DNA from: Lachnospiraceae bacterium
Lineage (GTDB): Bacteria; Bacillota; Clostridia; Lachnospirales; Lachnospiraceae
NCBI GenBank assembly: GCA_910576335.1
Contig: CAJTIU010000019.1
Span: 1 to 64,000, forward strand
Direction of reading: 5' to 3'
DNA length: 64,000 bases
A model generated the notes under the pieces. That model saw nothing but the letters and a program-made list of their open reading frames with translations, ran no database searches and was not told the DNA's origin. The position numbers were made by a program, and so were the translations under genes. This document shows, piece after piece, positions 1 through 7,862 of this stretch. The stretch's first letter is position 1; the number at the start of each line of letters is the position of its first letter.

Positions 1-12
1 GTAAACTAAGCA

Positions 13-92
13 TAGCAGTTCTTGAGATTATGATTATAGTTAAGTGTGATAACTCAACAATACAACATATTTTCAAAAACTGCTACTTTTTT
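13..92 (+). terminator. possible terminator or attenuator hairpin at the left edge
   Basis: An 8-bp inverted repeat (TAGCAGTT at 13-20 and AACTGCTA at 78-85) encloses smaller pairings (TTGAG 23-27 with CTCAA 53-57) and is followed by a T-run at 87-92. It could end a transcript entering from outside the window or act in the malic enzyme leader. A second small hairpin (AGCCGC 124-129 / GCGGCT 137-142) follows. I see no known riboswitch core here. Confidence 0.3.
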
Positions 93-196
93 GAAAAAGT
101 GGTGATTTTATGTACTTTGGGCTAGCCGCCGCGCTAGCGGCTTGGTACAATTAAGAAAAGAAAGGTACAAAACAGACGCTAGGGAGGAAGAAAGAA

Positions 197-1369
197 ATGA
201 ATTATGCAGAAGAATCATTAAAATTGCATGAGCAGTGGAAGGGGAAGATTGAGGTGACAGCTACCGTGCCTGTGGAAACGGAGAATGACCTGTCGCTTGC
301 ATATACACCAGGAGTGGCGCAGCCCTGTCTGGAAATCCAGAAGAATATGGCGCGCTCCTACGATCTGACCCGCAGGCATAATCTGTGTGCCGTTATTACG
401 GATGGAACGGCTGTCCTGGGCCTGGGGGATATCGGGCCTGAAGCAGGTATGCCTGTAATGGAGGGAAAATGTGTGCTGTTCAAATCCTTTGGAGGTGTGG
501 ACGCTTTTCCCTTGTGTATTAAGTCGAAGGATGTGGACGAATTTGTCAATGCAGTCTATCTGATCTCCGGATCCTTTGGAGGGATTAATCTGGAGGACAT
601 CTCTGCACCGCGCTGCTTTGAGATTGAACGGAAGCTGAAGGAAAAGTGCGACATTCCCATTTTCCATGATGATCAGCATGGAACCGCGGTGATTACTCTG
701 GCAGGAATGTACAATGCCCTGAAGGTGGTTGGCAAGAAGAAGGAAAAGGTCCGGATCGTGACATCTGGAGCGGGTGCTGCTGCCATATCTATTGTAAAGC
801 TGCTCCTTTCAGCCGGATTTAAGAATGTTATAATGTGTGACCGCAAGGGTGCGATCTATGAAGGGCGTGAAGGCCTGAACTGGATTAAGGCGGAGATGGC
901 GCAGGTAACGAACCTTGAGAAAAGGGCGGGAACGCTTGCAGAGATGATGACAGGGGCTGATATATTCATCGGAGTGTCAGGACCTGGAACTGTGAATACG
1001 GAGATGGTGAAGACCATGAATCAGGATGCCATTATCTTCGCATGTGCGAATCCTACACCGGAAATTTTTCCGGATGATGCCAGGGCAGGCGGCGCGGCAG
1101 TGATCGCCACCGGACGGAGTGATTTCCCGAACCAGATTAATAACGTGCTGGCGTTCCCGGGTATTTTTAGAGGAACCTTTGACGTACGGGCAAGTGATAT
1201 TAATGAGGAAATGAAGATGGCTGCTGCCAGGGCACTGGCAGAACTGATTTCTGACGAGGAACTATCGGCTGATTATATTATTCCCAAGGCATTTGATAAG
1301 CGGGTAGGACCGGCAGTAGCAAATGCGGTGGCAGAAGCAGCAAGAAGATCCGGTGTGGCAAGATTATAA
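197..1369 (+). CDS. NAD(P)-dependent malic enzyme (oxaloacetate-decarboxylating)
   Basis: Cytosolic enzyme that oxidatively decarboxylates malate to pyruvate and CO2 while reducing NAD(P)+. The 390 residues match the short bacterial malic enzyme type with no phosphotransacetylase fusion. Visible motifs are the catalytic Tyr in YTPGVAQ (36-42), the catalytic Lys in EGKCVLFK (Lys91), the metal-binding acidic stretch EDISAPRCFEIE (133-144), the FHDDQHGTA motif (157-164), and a Rossmann GAGAAA loop near 191-196. The ATG at 197 has an AGGGAGG ribosome site. A strong hairpin terminator follows, so it appears to be a single-gene unit unrelated to the envelope genes. Cofactor preference cannot be read from the sequence. 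Confidence 0.95.
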   Translation: MNYAEESLKLHEQWKGKIEVTATVPVETENDLSLAYTPGVAQPCLEIQKNMARSYDLTRRHNLCAVITDGTAVLGLGDIGPEAGMPVMEGKCVLFKSFGGVDAFPLCIKSKDVDEFVNAVYLISGSFGGINLEDISAPRCFEIERKLKEKCDIPIFHDDQHGTAVITLAGMYNALKVVGKKKEKVRIVTSGAGAAAISIVKLLLSAGFKNVIMCDRKGAIYEGREGLNWIKAEMAQVTNLEKRAGTLAEMMTGADIFIGVSGPGTVNTEMVKTMNQDAIIFACANPTPEIFPDDARAGGAAVIATGRSDFPNQINNVLAFPGIFRGTFDVRASDINEEMKMAAARALAELISDEELSADYIIPKAFDKRVGPAVANAVAEAARRSGVARL

Positions 1370-1406
1370 TGAAACATCATCATCGTCTGGGGGCTTGGAT
1401 ATAAGG

Positions 1407-1459
1407 CGGCATACCGGGACGGGAGCCCTTTTGGATTTCCTGTTCGGTATGCCGTTTTT
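1407..1459 (+). terminator. intrinsic terminator after malic enzyme
   Basis: A perfect 10-bp stem (CGGCATACCG at 1407-1416 with CGGTATGCCG at 1445-1454) is followed directly by TTTTT at 1455-1459. It lies 38 bases after the malic enzyme stop codon. Confidence 0.85.
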
Positions 1460-1500
1460 CGATATTTTTAAAATTTAGTATAAAATACTATCTTTTGGTG

Positions 1501-1530
1501 TTTCCAGATTGTTATAGAATATGATAGAAT
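1501..1530 (+). promoter_or_regulatory. possible sigma-A promoter for the GNAT gene
   Basis: TTTCCA (1501-1506), an 18-base spacer and TAGAAT (1525-1530) lie in an AT-rich stretch just upstream of the acetyltransferase. The -35 is weak (4 of 6 matches), so this is tentative. Confidence 0.35.
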
Positions 1531-1554
1531 AATAAAAAAGATTATGGGAATTAA

Positions 1555-2076
1555 ATGAAAATGTTAGAAACGAAAGACCTAATCCTTGAAAAAGCGAAAT
1601 TCGAAGACTGGAGAGCCATGTACCACAATGTCTGGTCACGTCCAGAGACAGCGCGGTTCATGTTGTGGAAGGTTACTGTAAATGAGGAAGAAGCAAAAGC
1701 CAGGATGCAGAGGACCATCTTATATCAGGAAACCCATGAGGCATTTCTGATTTATGAAAAGGTACATGGACAGGCAATCGGATTTGCAGGGATCGGCGAG
1801 CTGGAACCGGGAATCTTTACGGATACAGGTATTGCGATCGGCCCGGAATTTGTAGGAAGAGGATATGGAAAGCAGACCCTAAAGCTGCTGCTAAGATACT
1901 GCTCCATGCAGTTGCATGGAAATGAATTCCGTTACACTACGCGGTCAGAGAATACTGCATCAAAGGCACTCGCGTTATCTTGTGGTTTTATATATCAGTA
2001 TTCTAGGAAAAAGATGTCTGAAAGCGGAGAGTGTTATGAGATAGAGACGTATATTAGGAAACTTGAGAGGAGCTGA
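1555..2076 (+). CDS. GNAT family N-acetyltransferase, RimJ/RimL-like
   Basis: A 173-residue single-domain acetyltransferase of the GNAT fold, which transfers an acetyl group from acetyl-CoA to an amine. The acetyl-CoA pyrophosphate loop is visible as GPEFVGRGYGK (96-106), fitting the (Q/R)xxGx(G/A) motif. The N-terminal pattern 'LETKDLILEKAKFEDW' resembles RimJ/RimL-type enzymes, which often act on protein N-termini or small molecules. The substrate cannot be inferred. The start is uncertain between ATG 1555 and ATG 1561, because no strong ribosome site precedes either. The downstream glycosyltransferase starts 8 bases after its stop, so the two are probably co-transcribed. Confidence 0.85.
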   Translation: MKMLETKDLILEKAKFEDWRAMYHNVWSRPETARFMLWKVTVNEEEAKARMQRTILYQETHEAFLIYEKVHGQAIGFAGIGELEPGIFTDTGIAIGPEFVGRGYGKQTLKLLLRYCSMQLHGNEFRYTTRSENTASKALALSCGFIYQYSRKKMSESGECYEIETYIRKLERS

Positions 2077-2083
2077 CATAATC

Positions 2084-2806
2084 ATGAAGGGAAGACATCT
2101 AGTCAGAAGAGTTCTATGCGTACTTTTAGCGGCTATCCTGTGTACCACAGCAGCATTTGGTACGTTTTACGGGATAAAGGGATACAGGATGTACCAGGAT
2201 GCCATATCACATAAGTCGATTGAGGAAAGGGTTGACGAGATTCGCGGCAGGGAACATTTTACAAAATATTCGGAGCTTCCAGAGTTTTACATTAATGCGG
2301 TCATATCAGTGGAAGACCATCGGTTCCGGAAGCACTTTGGAATCGACCCGATTGCACTCTGCCGGGCGGCCTGGACAGATCTTAGGGCAATGTCTTTTGT
2401 GGAGGGCGGAAGCACGATTACACAGCAGCTTGCCAAAAATCTGCTCTTTACAAGGGAAAAGACAATAGAACGTAAAGCTGCAGAGGTATTTGCCGTATTT
2501 GATATCGAGAGAAAGTACAGTAAGGATGAGATTTTTGAAATTTATGTCAATATGGCGGGATTCGGCGGTAACTATGACGGAATCTACGAGGCTGCTAAGG
2601 GATACTTTGAAAAAGAGCCTTTAGAGCTTACCGATTATGAGGCAGCCATGCTGGCGGGCGTGCCGAATGCCCCTTCTATCTATTCTCCAAAAGTCAGCAG
2701 AGAGAAGGCGGAAAAGCGTGTCGGCCTGGTGCTCGACAGCATGGTAAAGTATAAATGCATTACAAGAGGGCAGGCAGATATGATCAAAAGCAAATCTTCC
2801 AGATAA
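2084..2806 (+). CDS. monofunctional peptidoglycan glycosyltransferase (GT51)
   Basis: Membrane-anchored enzyme that polymerises lipid II into glycan strands outside the cell. The 240-residue protein has one N-terminal membrane segment (about 9-31) and then a complete GT51 domain. Its motifs are SVEDHRFRKHFG with catalytic Glu77, GGSTITQQLAKNL (108-120), RKAAE (130-134) and KDEIFEIYVNMAGFG (147-161). No penicillin-binding transpeptidase domain follows, so it is an MtgA/SgtB-type monofunctional enzyme. I place the start at ATG 2084, with AGGAG at 2068-2072, rather than at an in-frame TTG at 2063 that would overlap the preceding gene. Confidence 0.92.
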   Translation: MKGRHLVRRVLCVLLAAILCTTAAFGTFYGIKGYRMYQDAISHKSIEERVDEIRGREHFTKYSELPEFYINAVISVEDHRFRKHFGIDPIALCRAAWTDLRAMSFVEGGSTITQQLAKNLLFTREKTIERKAAEVFAVFDIERKYSKDEIFEIYVNMAGFGGNYDGIYEAAKGYFEKEPLELTDYEAAMLAGVPNAPSIYSPKVSREKAEKRVGLVLDSMVKYKCITRGQADMIKSKSSR

Positions 2807-2819
2807 GAGTTTCTCTTGT

Positions 2820-2848
2820 TTAACAATTCTGTAATAAAAATGTAATAT
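2820..2848 (+). promoter_or_regulatory. probable sigma-A promoter for the transpeptidase gene
   Basis: TTAACA (2820-2825), a 17-base spacer and TAATAT (2843-2848). It lies just after the GT51 gene and about 130 bases before the L,D-transpeptidase start. A short hairpin (AAGCTGC/GCAGCTT, about 2883-2901) lies in the predicted leader. Confidence 0.5.
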
Positions 2849-2980
2849 ACTATTAATAAAAATTTAGTATTATGAATATCAGAAGCTGCCATCGGCAGCT
2901 TAAAGACTGCTTATAGTCAGGATATCATCTGACGCTTATGATACACGGAGGAAAAGGCAGGAAAGGACGGTAAAGACAGG

Positions 2981-3958
2981 ATGAGATTCAAAGAGAAGAT
3001 GCTTAAAAGTGTACTTGCGGTGATAGCGATTTTGTTGCTTAGCGCGGGTATCGGAGGAACGGTCTCTGCCGCTGCAAGGCCGGGGAAGACATCATTTACC
3101 AGGCAGACGGAAGCCTATGCAAAAAAGGTGGTGTTAAAATGGAGGCAGGCGAAAAGAGCCAGCGGCTATGAGATCTACCGGAGTGAGGAAAGAAACGGGG
3201 AATATACGAAGATTAAGACCGTTCCGAAACCCGGCAGGCTGAAATGGACGGACGAAGGTCTGGAAAGGGGAAAGACCTATTATTATAAAATCCGGGCATA
3301 CAGGAAACTGGGAGGACAGAGGGAAAGGGTGTACGGATCATACTCGTCTGTCTATAAAAAGGACAGTTCGGGGTGGATTTATAAAAACGGTTATAAGCTT
3401 TATTACGACTCGGACGGAAAGCTCGTAAAAGATGTAAGCCGGCTGATCGGAAAGCAGTCCTCCTATGTTCTTAAGGTAAATAAGAAGAAAAATGTAGTTA
3501 CAGTATATGCAAAGGATGGAAGGCGGGGATATATTATCCCGGTAAAAGCATTTGTCTGTGCCACAGGAAAATCCACACCTGTGGGAACATTCTATACGCC
3601 GCAGAAATACAGGTGGCTTCTTTTAGTGGGGCCTTGCTATGGACAGTGGTGCACAGGAATACAGGGAGATTTTCTCTTCCATTCATCGCCGTATAAGACG
3701 AAGAATAATATGAATCTAGATGTTGCTGAGTATAATAAGATGGGGACAACGTGCTCCCATGGCTGCGTAAGGCTGAAGGCGGGAGATGCAAAATGGATTT
3801 ATGACAACTGTAAGCTCAGGACAAAGGTTGTGATCTATAACGATTCGTCACCGGGGCCGCTTGGGAAACCGAAGGCGGAACGTCTGAGAGCCTCACATAA
3901 ATGGGATCCGACAGACCCGAATATGTACAAATTGTGCCAGAGAAACGGCTGTCATTAG
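2981..3958 (+). CDS. secreted L,D-transpeptidase (YkuD) with N-terminal FN3-like domain
   Basis: Forms 3-3 peptide cross-links or attaches molecules to peptidoglycan outside the membrane. The 325-residue protein has a signal peptide (about 1-31), an FN3-like domain (about 36-125, with the GYEIYR and YYYKIRAY signatures also seen in the neighbouring muramidases), and a YkuD domain (about 160-287). The catalytic motif is SHGCVRL, with Cys262 and His260, plus an upstream FLFHSS with His234. The FN3 module probably positions it in the wall. It lies with the beta-helix and GH25 genes, and no terminator separates it from the beta-helix gene 61 bases downstream, so the two may be co-transcribed. Confidence 0.92.
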   Translation: MRFKEKMLKSVLAVIAILLLSAGIGGTVSAAARPGKTSFTRQTEAYAKKVVLKWRQAKRASGYEIYRSEERNGEYTKIKTVPKPGRLKWTDEGLERGKTYYYKIRAYRKLGGQRERVYGSYSSVYKKDSSGWIYKNGYKLYYDSDGKLVKDVSRLIGKQSSYVLKVNKKKNVVTVYAKDGRRGYIIPVKAFVCATGKSTPVGTFYTPQKYRWLLLVGPCYGQWCTGIQGDFLFHSSPYKTKNNMNLDVAEYNKMGTTCSHGCVRLKAGDAKWIYDNCKLRTKVVIYNDSSPGPLGKPKAERLRASHKWDPTDPNMYKLCQRNGCH

Positions 3959-4019
3959 ATATTAAATAAAGGAAAGGATAACACAGCCCGGAAGGCTGTA
4001 GTTAAAGGAGGAAATTTTT

Positions 4020-5231
4020 ATGAGAAACAGAGTAAAACAATCAAAAAGGAAGCAGCTCTTTCTGGGCATGCTTATTGTCTGCGGTTTATTTTTTATACCG
4101 GGTACTGTGAAGGCGCATGCAGCGGACAAGATGATTGAGTTTAATGGAAAAGAGATTGCTTCATATAATGATTCTGGTCAGAAGGTTCTGATTCCTTCTA
4201 GTGATTCTGGTGCGAATTGCAGAAACCTGAATTACCTCATGTCAGGAAATGAGAAGAAGACGGTGGTAATTCCAAAGGGCTCCACAATCAGACTGAACGG
4301 CACATTACAGCCGGGCAATAATACGACCCTGATTGCCACTGGCGCCAAAGTCATCGGAAAAAAGGCATCCAATGCACTTTTCGCAGCCCCTGACAGAAAG
4401 ATAAAGAATCTGTCAATTATAGGCGGAACATGGCGGAGTGCTGATAAAAAGGGAAGAACAGGGAGCCTTTTCGCATTTGCATTTGTAAAGAATCTTGTCA
4501 TGGACAGTGTTGACTGTAACGCAAACTACATAGGACATGCCATAGAGATTATTGCCTGCACCAATGTAACAATTAAAAACTGTAAGGTGGCTGCAATCGG
4601 ATCTAATCCGGCTAAATGTCTTGAGGAGCAGATTCAGATTGATCTTGCAACAAAGAAAACAGCGCCGAAGATTGCTGAGTACGGCAGCCAGTATGTAAAA
4701 GGGCAGACATGCAAAAACATATATATTTTAAATAATACTGTTACCGGAGCCCGTGCAGTAGGCGTGAACTGGACAGACTCTGAAAATGGAAAATGGAGAA
4801 ATAAATTCCATAAAAATGTTGTAATTAAAGGGAATACTCTTGTAGGAACCACTTCCGAGGCACTTGCATATTTTAATACCATAGGCGGCGAGATCAGCAA
4901 AAACACAATCAAGACAAAAGCAAAAAGAACAGATGGCAATTCTGCCTATACAGTAGGAATCCATGTGGCAATCTTTGGAAAGGCTCCGTCCTCTATGGCG
5001 AAGTCCACCTTGAAGATTACAAATAATAAGGTCTATGGAAACAGGAATGGAATACATCTGAAGGCCTATTTTAACAGCAGTGAGACAAAGTGTCTGTCGA
5101 AGCTCGGGAAGGTCAGAGTAACTGGAAATAAGATATACTGTAAAAAGGGCGCGAGTCAGGCAATCGTTCAGGTGCGCCAGAGCTGTAAAAAGTTAACCGT
5201 ATCCAATAACAGCCTGCGCAAGTGGAAATAG
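4020..5231 (+). CDS. secreted right-handed parallel beta-helix protein
   Basis: The 403-residue exported protein has a signal peptide (about 1-35, basic start and then a hydrophobic core ending near AHA). The rest looks like a right-handed beta-helix, with repeated N-x-x-I/V-x-x-N coils such as 'TNVTIKNCKV', 'KNIYILNNTV', 'KNVVIKGNTL' and 'STLKITNNKV'. This fold is typical of pectate lyase-like and NosD-like proteins that bind or cleave polysaccharides. I see no clear catalytic residues, so its role could be structural, glycan-binding or lyase. It starts at ATG 4020 with AAAGGAGG upstream and lies between two peptidoglycan-acting genes, which suggests a wall or surface-glycan role. Confidence 0.75.
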   Translation: MRNRVKQSKRKQLFLGMLIVCGLFFIPGTVKAHAADKMIEFNGKEIASYNDSGQKVLIPSSDSGANCRNLNYLMSGNEKKTVVIPKGSTIRLNGTLQPGNNTTLIATGAKVIGKKASNALFAAPDRKIKNLSIIGGTWRSADKKGRTGSLFAFAFVKNLVMDSVDCNANYIGHAIEIIACTNVTIKNCKVAAIGSNPAKCLEEQIQIDLATKKTAPKIAEYGSQYVKGQTCKNIYILNNTVTGARAVGVNWTDSENGKWRNKFHKNVVIKGNTLVGTTSEALAYFNTIGGEISKNTIKTKAKRTDGNSAYTVGIHVAIFGKAPSSMAKSTLKITNNKVYGNRNGIHLKAYFNSSETKCLSKLGKVRVTGNKIYCKKGASQAIVQVRQSCKKLTVSNNSLRKWK

Positions 5232-5257
5232 TGGCGAGTGGAAATAACTTCCGCCAT

Positions 5258-5287
5258 TTGACAAAGTAAGAAACACTATGATATGGT
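5258..5287 (+). promoter_or_regulatory. possible sigma-A promoter for the GH25 gene
   Basis: A consensus TTGACA (5258-5263), an 18-base spacer and TATGGT (5282-5287). A bulged hairpin (TGGC...GCCA, 5232-5256) just upstream may end the beta-helix transcript. Confidence 0.45.
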
Positions 5288-5355
5288 TGTTAAGGAACAA
5301 CAGAGGGGGAGCAGCAGGTAACATTTATATTCATTAAGAGATGAAGGAGGTACGA

Positions 5356-7743
5356 ATGCGGAAATTTAATAAGGGGATGGCATATTTACTGATCGTATGT
5401 CTGTGTGCTGTATCAATATCTTTTCCAGTGTCTGCACAGGAGCCAGGTACAGCGACAGTACCATCGGCACAGTCATCAGAACCCGGTCAGTCATCAGGAG
5501 AAGTGCAGTCAGCTGAGCCGGGAACAGTGCGGCCATCAGAGCCGGGACAGCTGCCGGAACCAGTGCAGCCGTCAGAGCCGGTGCAGCCGGCACAACAGCC
5601 AGCCGGGCCGGTACAGCCGTCAGAGCCAGAAGATCCCGCTGGCCAGGATAACCATACAGATGGGAATACGAAGGCAGATGAAGACCAGAGCAGTCATGAC
5701 GTAGAAAAAGACACAGGAACGGCAGGAAATGACGATCCAGGAAAGGGACGACTTACCGGAGATATTCCAGAGGAATTCTTTGGGGCGGCATCCTTCGGGG
5801 CCCGTGCGTCGGGGATACAGCATGACAGCAGATTCAGCAGCGGGTACACGATTCAGGACGGGATTGATGTATCAGAATGGAATGGAACCATTAACTGGAC
5901 GAAGGTCAAACAGGCGGGAATCCAGTTTGCATTTATCCGTGTTGCCTGGCGGGGATATGGCGGGGGAACCCTGAACGTTGATAATACAGCGTATACGAAT
6001 CTAAAGGGAGCGATTGCAGCAGGGATTCCTGTAGGTGTGTATGTATTTTCACAGGCGATTTCAACTGCGGAGGCAAAGGAAGAGGCAGATTACCTGATCG
6101 ACAAGATTAAAGGATATAATGTTACTCTTCCTATCATTATGGATTTCGAATTTGCCAGTGAAAACGGGCAGCATACAGGACGCCTGTATGATAAATTTAA
6201 AAATCAAAATAAAACCGCGGCGACGAATGTCTGTATGGCATTCTGCCAGGAGGTAGTTTCGCGGGGGTATACTCCCATGGTATACGGAAATCCGGACATG
6301 TTCACCCATTATCTGAATCCGGGTACAATCAGCGCATCTTATCAGATCTGGCTTGCGCATTATACAACAAAGACGGATTATGCAGGAGCCTATAATTACT
6401 GGCAGTACAGTTCAACAGGAAGAGTGAACGGGATAAGCGGCAACGTGGACATGAATGTCAGATATGTAAAGGATGGCGGAGATGTTCCTGCAGTTCCGCC
6501 GGTAGATTCACTGGAGCAGCCGGTTCTGTCCTCGGCATCAAACAGTAACGGGGCAGTGACCATAAAGTGGAAGGAGATTGCCAATGCAGCCGGATATCAT
6601 ATATACCGGAAGACGGCCGGATCTGCTGACAGCAGCTGGACAAAAATTGCGTCAGTCCAGCCGGGAAATACAGTGCAGTATAAGGACACGACAGCAGTTT
6701 CCGGAACAGAATACATCTATACCGTCAGTGGCTACAACGGCAGTGTAGAGAGTACATACGATGAAGCCGGAGTAGGATGCCTGTATCTTAAGACCCCGGC
6801 GCTGATATCCGCACAGGGTTCTTCCTCTGACGTGAAGGTGACCTGGGAGAAGATACCCGAGGCGGACGGGTATACGATCCACCGGAAGGAGAAGGAGACA
6901 GGCGGATCCTGGACTCAGATCGGGAAAGTGGATAATAACAGTACCGTTACTTATTCAGATACAACAGGAGTGACAGGGACGCTTTATGCATATACAGTCA
7001 GAGCTTATAAAGGCACCACCAGGAGCGGGTATGTAGGCTCAGGCATCAGCGGGAAAAAGGCTTCCTATGAAAACTACCAGACTACGGACCAGGTGAACTA
7101 CCGGAACGGGGCAGGTACGTCCTATGCCGTGAAAGGAACCCTGGCAAAAGGAAAGAAAATCAGTGTTGAAAAGGGATATTCACACAGTGCAAATGGTTAT
7201 ACATGGTACCGCTTTCTGATGAATTCAAATACCTACTATATCGCGTCTGCGTATCTGAAAAAGGTGGACATATCCACAACATCGCCGAAGCCGATAGTGA
7301 CAACCAAGCCGGCAGTGACGCCAACTTATGTAAAGTATCAGACAAAGGCAAAGGTAAACTACCGGAGCGGTGCGGGCACCTCGTATGCTGTGAAAGGGAC
7401 ACTGGCAAAAGGAAAGACCATTAACATTGAAAAGGGCTATTCCAAGAAGAAAAACGGTTATACGTGGTATCGTTTTAAGAAAGGCACAAAGACCTATTAC
7501 ATAGCGTCTAAATATGTGAAAAAGGCAGGAAAGACCTATGTAAAGTATAAGACAAAGACAAAAGTAAACTACCGGAGCGGAGCAGGCACATCCTACAAAA
7601 CAAAGGGAACCCTCAAAAAAGGAACAAAAATTAACGTAGAGAAGGGCTATTCCAAGAAGAAAAACGGTTATACCTGGTATCGCTTTAAGAAAGGTTCGAA
7701 AAACTATTACATTGTGTCTAAATATTTGAAAAAAGTATCATAA
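5356..7743 (+). CDS. secreted GH25 muramidase with FN3 and SH3b repeats
   Basis: Cleaves the MurNAc-GlcNAc bond of peptidoglycan. The 795-residue protein has a signal peptide (about 1-28), a Pro/Glu/Ser/Gln-rich linker (about 29-150, with many SEPGQ/VQPSEP units), a GH25 catalytic domain (about 168-375), two FN3-like domains (about 385-575) and three bacterial SH3 domains (about 570-636, 657-722 and 729-795). Catalytic residues appear as GIDVSEWNG (Asp171) and the MDFEF motif (Asp263, Glu265). The C-terminal SH3b domains are Lys/Tyr-rich and probably bind wall polymer. I use ATG 5356 because AAGGAGGT sits just before it; an in-frame ATG at 5341 lies upstream of that site. The stop codon lies inside a perfect palindrome. 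A signal peptide and no holin argue against a phage lysin. Confidence 0.93.
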   Translation: MRKFNKGMAYLLIVCLCAVSISFPVSAQEPGTATVPSAQSSEPGQSSGEVQSAEPGTVRPSEPGQLPEPVQPSEPVQPAQQPAGPVQPSEPEDPAGQDNHTDGNTKADEDQSSHDVEKDTGTAGNDDPGKGRLTGDIPEEFFGAASFGARASGIQHDSRFSSGYTIQDGIDVSEWNGTINWTKVKQAGIQFAFIRVAWRGYGGGTLNVDNTAYTNLKGAIAAGIPVGVYVFSQAISTAEAKEEADYLIDKIKGYNVTLPIIMDFEFASENGQHTGRLYDKFKNQNKTAATNVCMAFCQEVVSRGYTPMVYGNPDMFTHYLNPGTISASYQIWLAHYTTKTDYAGAYNYWQYSSTGRVNGISGNVDMNVRYVKDGGDVPAVPPVDSLEQPVLSSASNSNGAVTIKWKEIANAAGYHIYRKTAGSADSSWTKIASVQPGNTVQYKDTTAVSGTEYIYTVSGYNGSVESTYDEAGVGCLYLKTPALISAQGSSSDVKVTWEKIPEADGYTIHRKEKETGGSWTQIGKVDNNSTVTYSDTTGVTGTLYAYTVRAYKGTTRSGYVGSGISGKKASYENYQTTDQVNYRNGAGTSYAVKGTLAKGKKISVEKGYSHSANGYTWYRFLMNSNTYYIASAYLKKVDISTTSPKPIVTTKPAVTPTYVKYQTKAKVNYRSGAGTSYAVKGTLAKGKTINIEKGYSKKKNGYTWYRFKKGTKTYYIASKYVKKAGKTYVKYKTKTKVNYRSGAGTSYKTKGTLKKGTKINVEKGYSKKKNGYTWYRFKKGSKNYYIVSKYLKKVS

Positions 7744-7798
7744 TATCAATTGGGGACGGGGCATTTTTAAAAATGCCCCGTCCCCAATTGATATTATG
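7739..7798. repeat. perfect 60-bp palindrome spanning the GH25 stop codon
   Basis: Two 30-base arms (7739-7768 and 7769-7798) are exact reverse complements with no spacer. The core is GGGGACGGGGCATTTTT and its complement. The TAA of the muramidase (7741-7743) is part of the left arm. It could act as a transcript-end hairpin in both directions, or be a REP-like mobile palindrome. It lies right before the GT-C gene and its ribosome site region (AGGAGG at 7801-7806). Confidence 0.95.
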
Positions 7799-7862
7799 TG
7801 AGGAGGAGAGTATAATAAGAAGAAATGCGGTGGACAGACGAAGGAAAGGATTGTGGGCTGAG

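Noticed and set aside
1-196. Metabolite riboswitch before malic enzyme
   Set aside because: Only simple hairpins are visible, with no recognisable conserved core.
5356-7743. Phage endolysin or prophage remnant for the GH25 genes
   Set aside because: Signal peptides, long linkers, FN3 and SH3b modules, and absence of holin, integrase or structural phage genes fit host wall enzymes.
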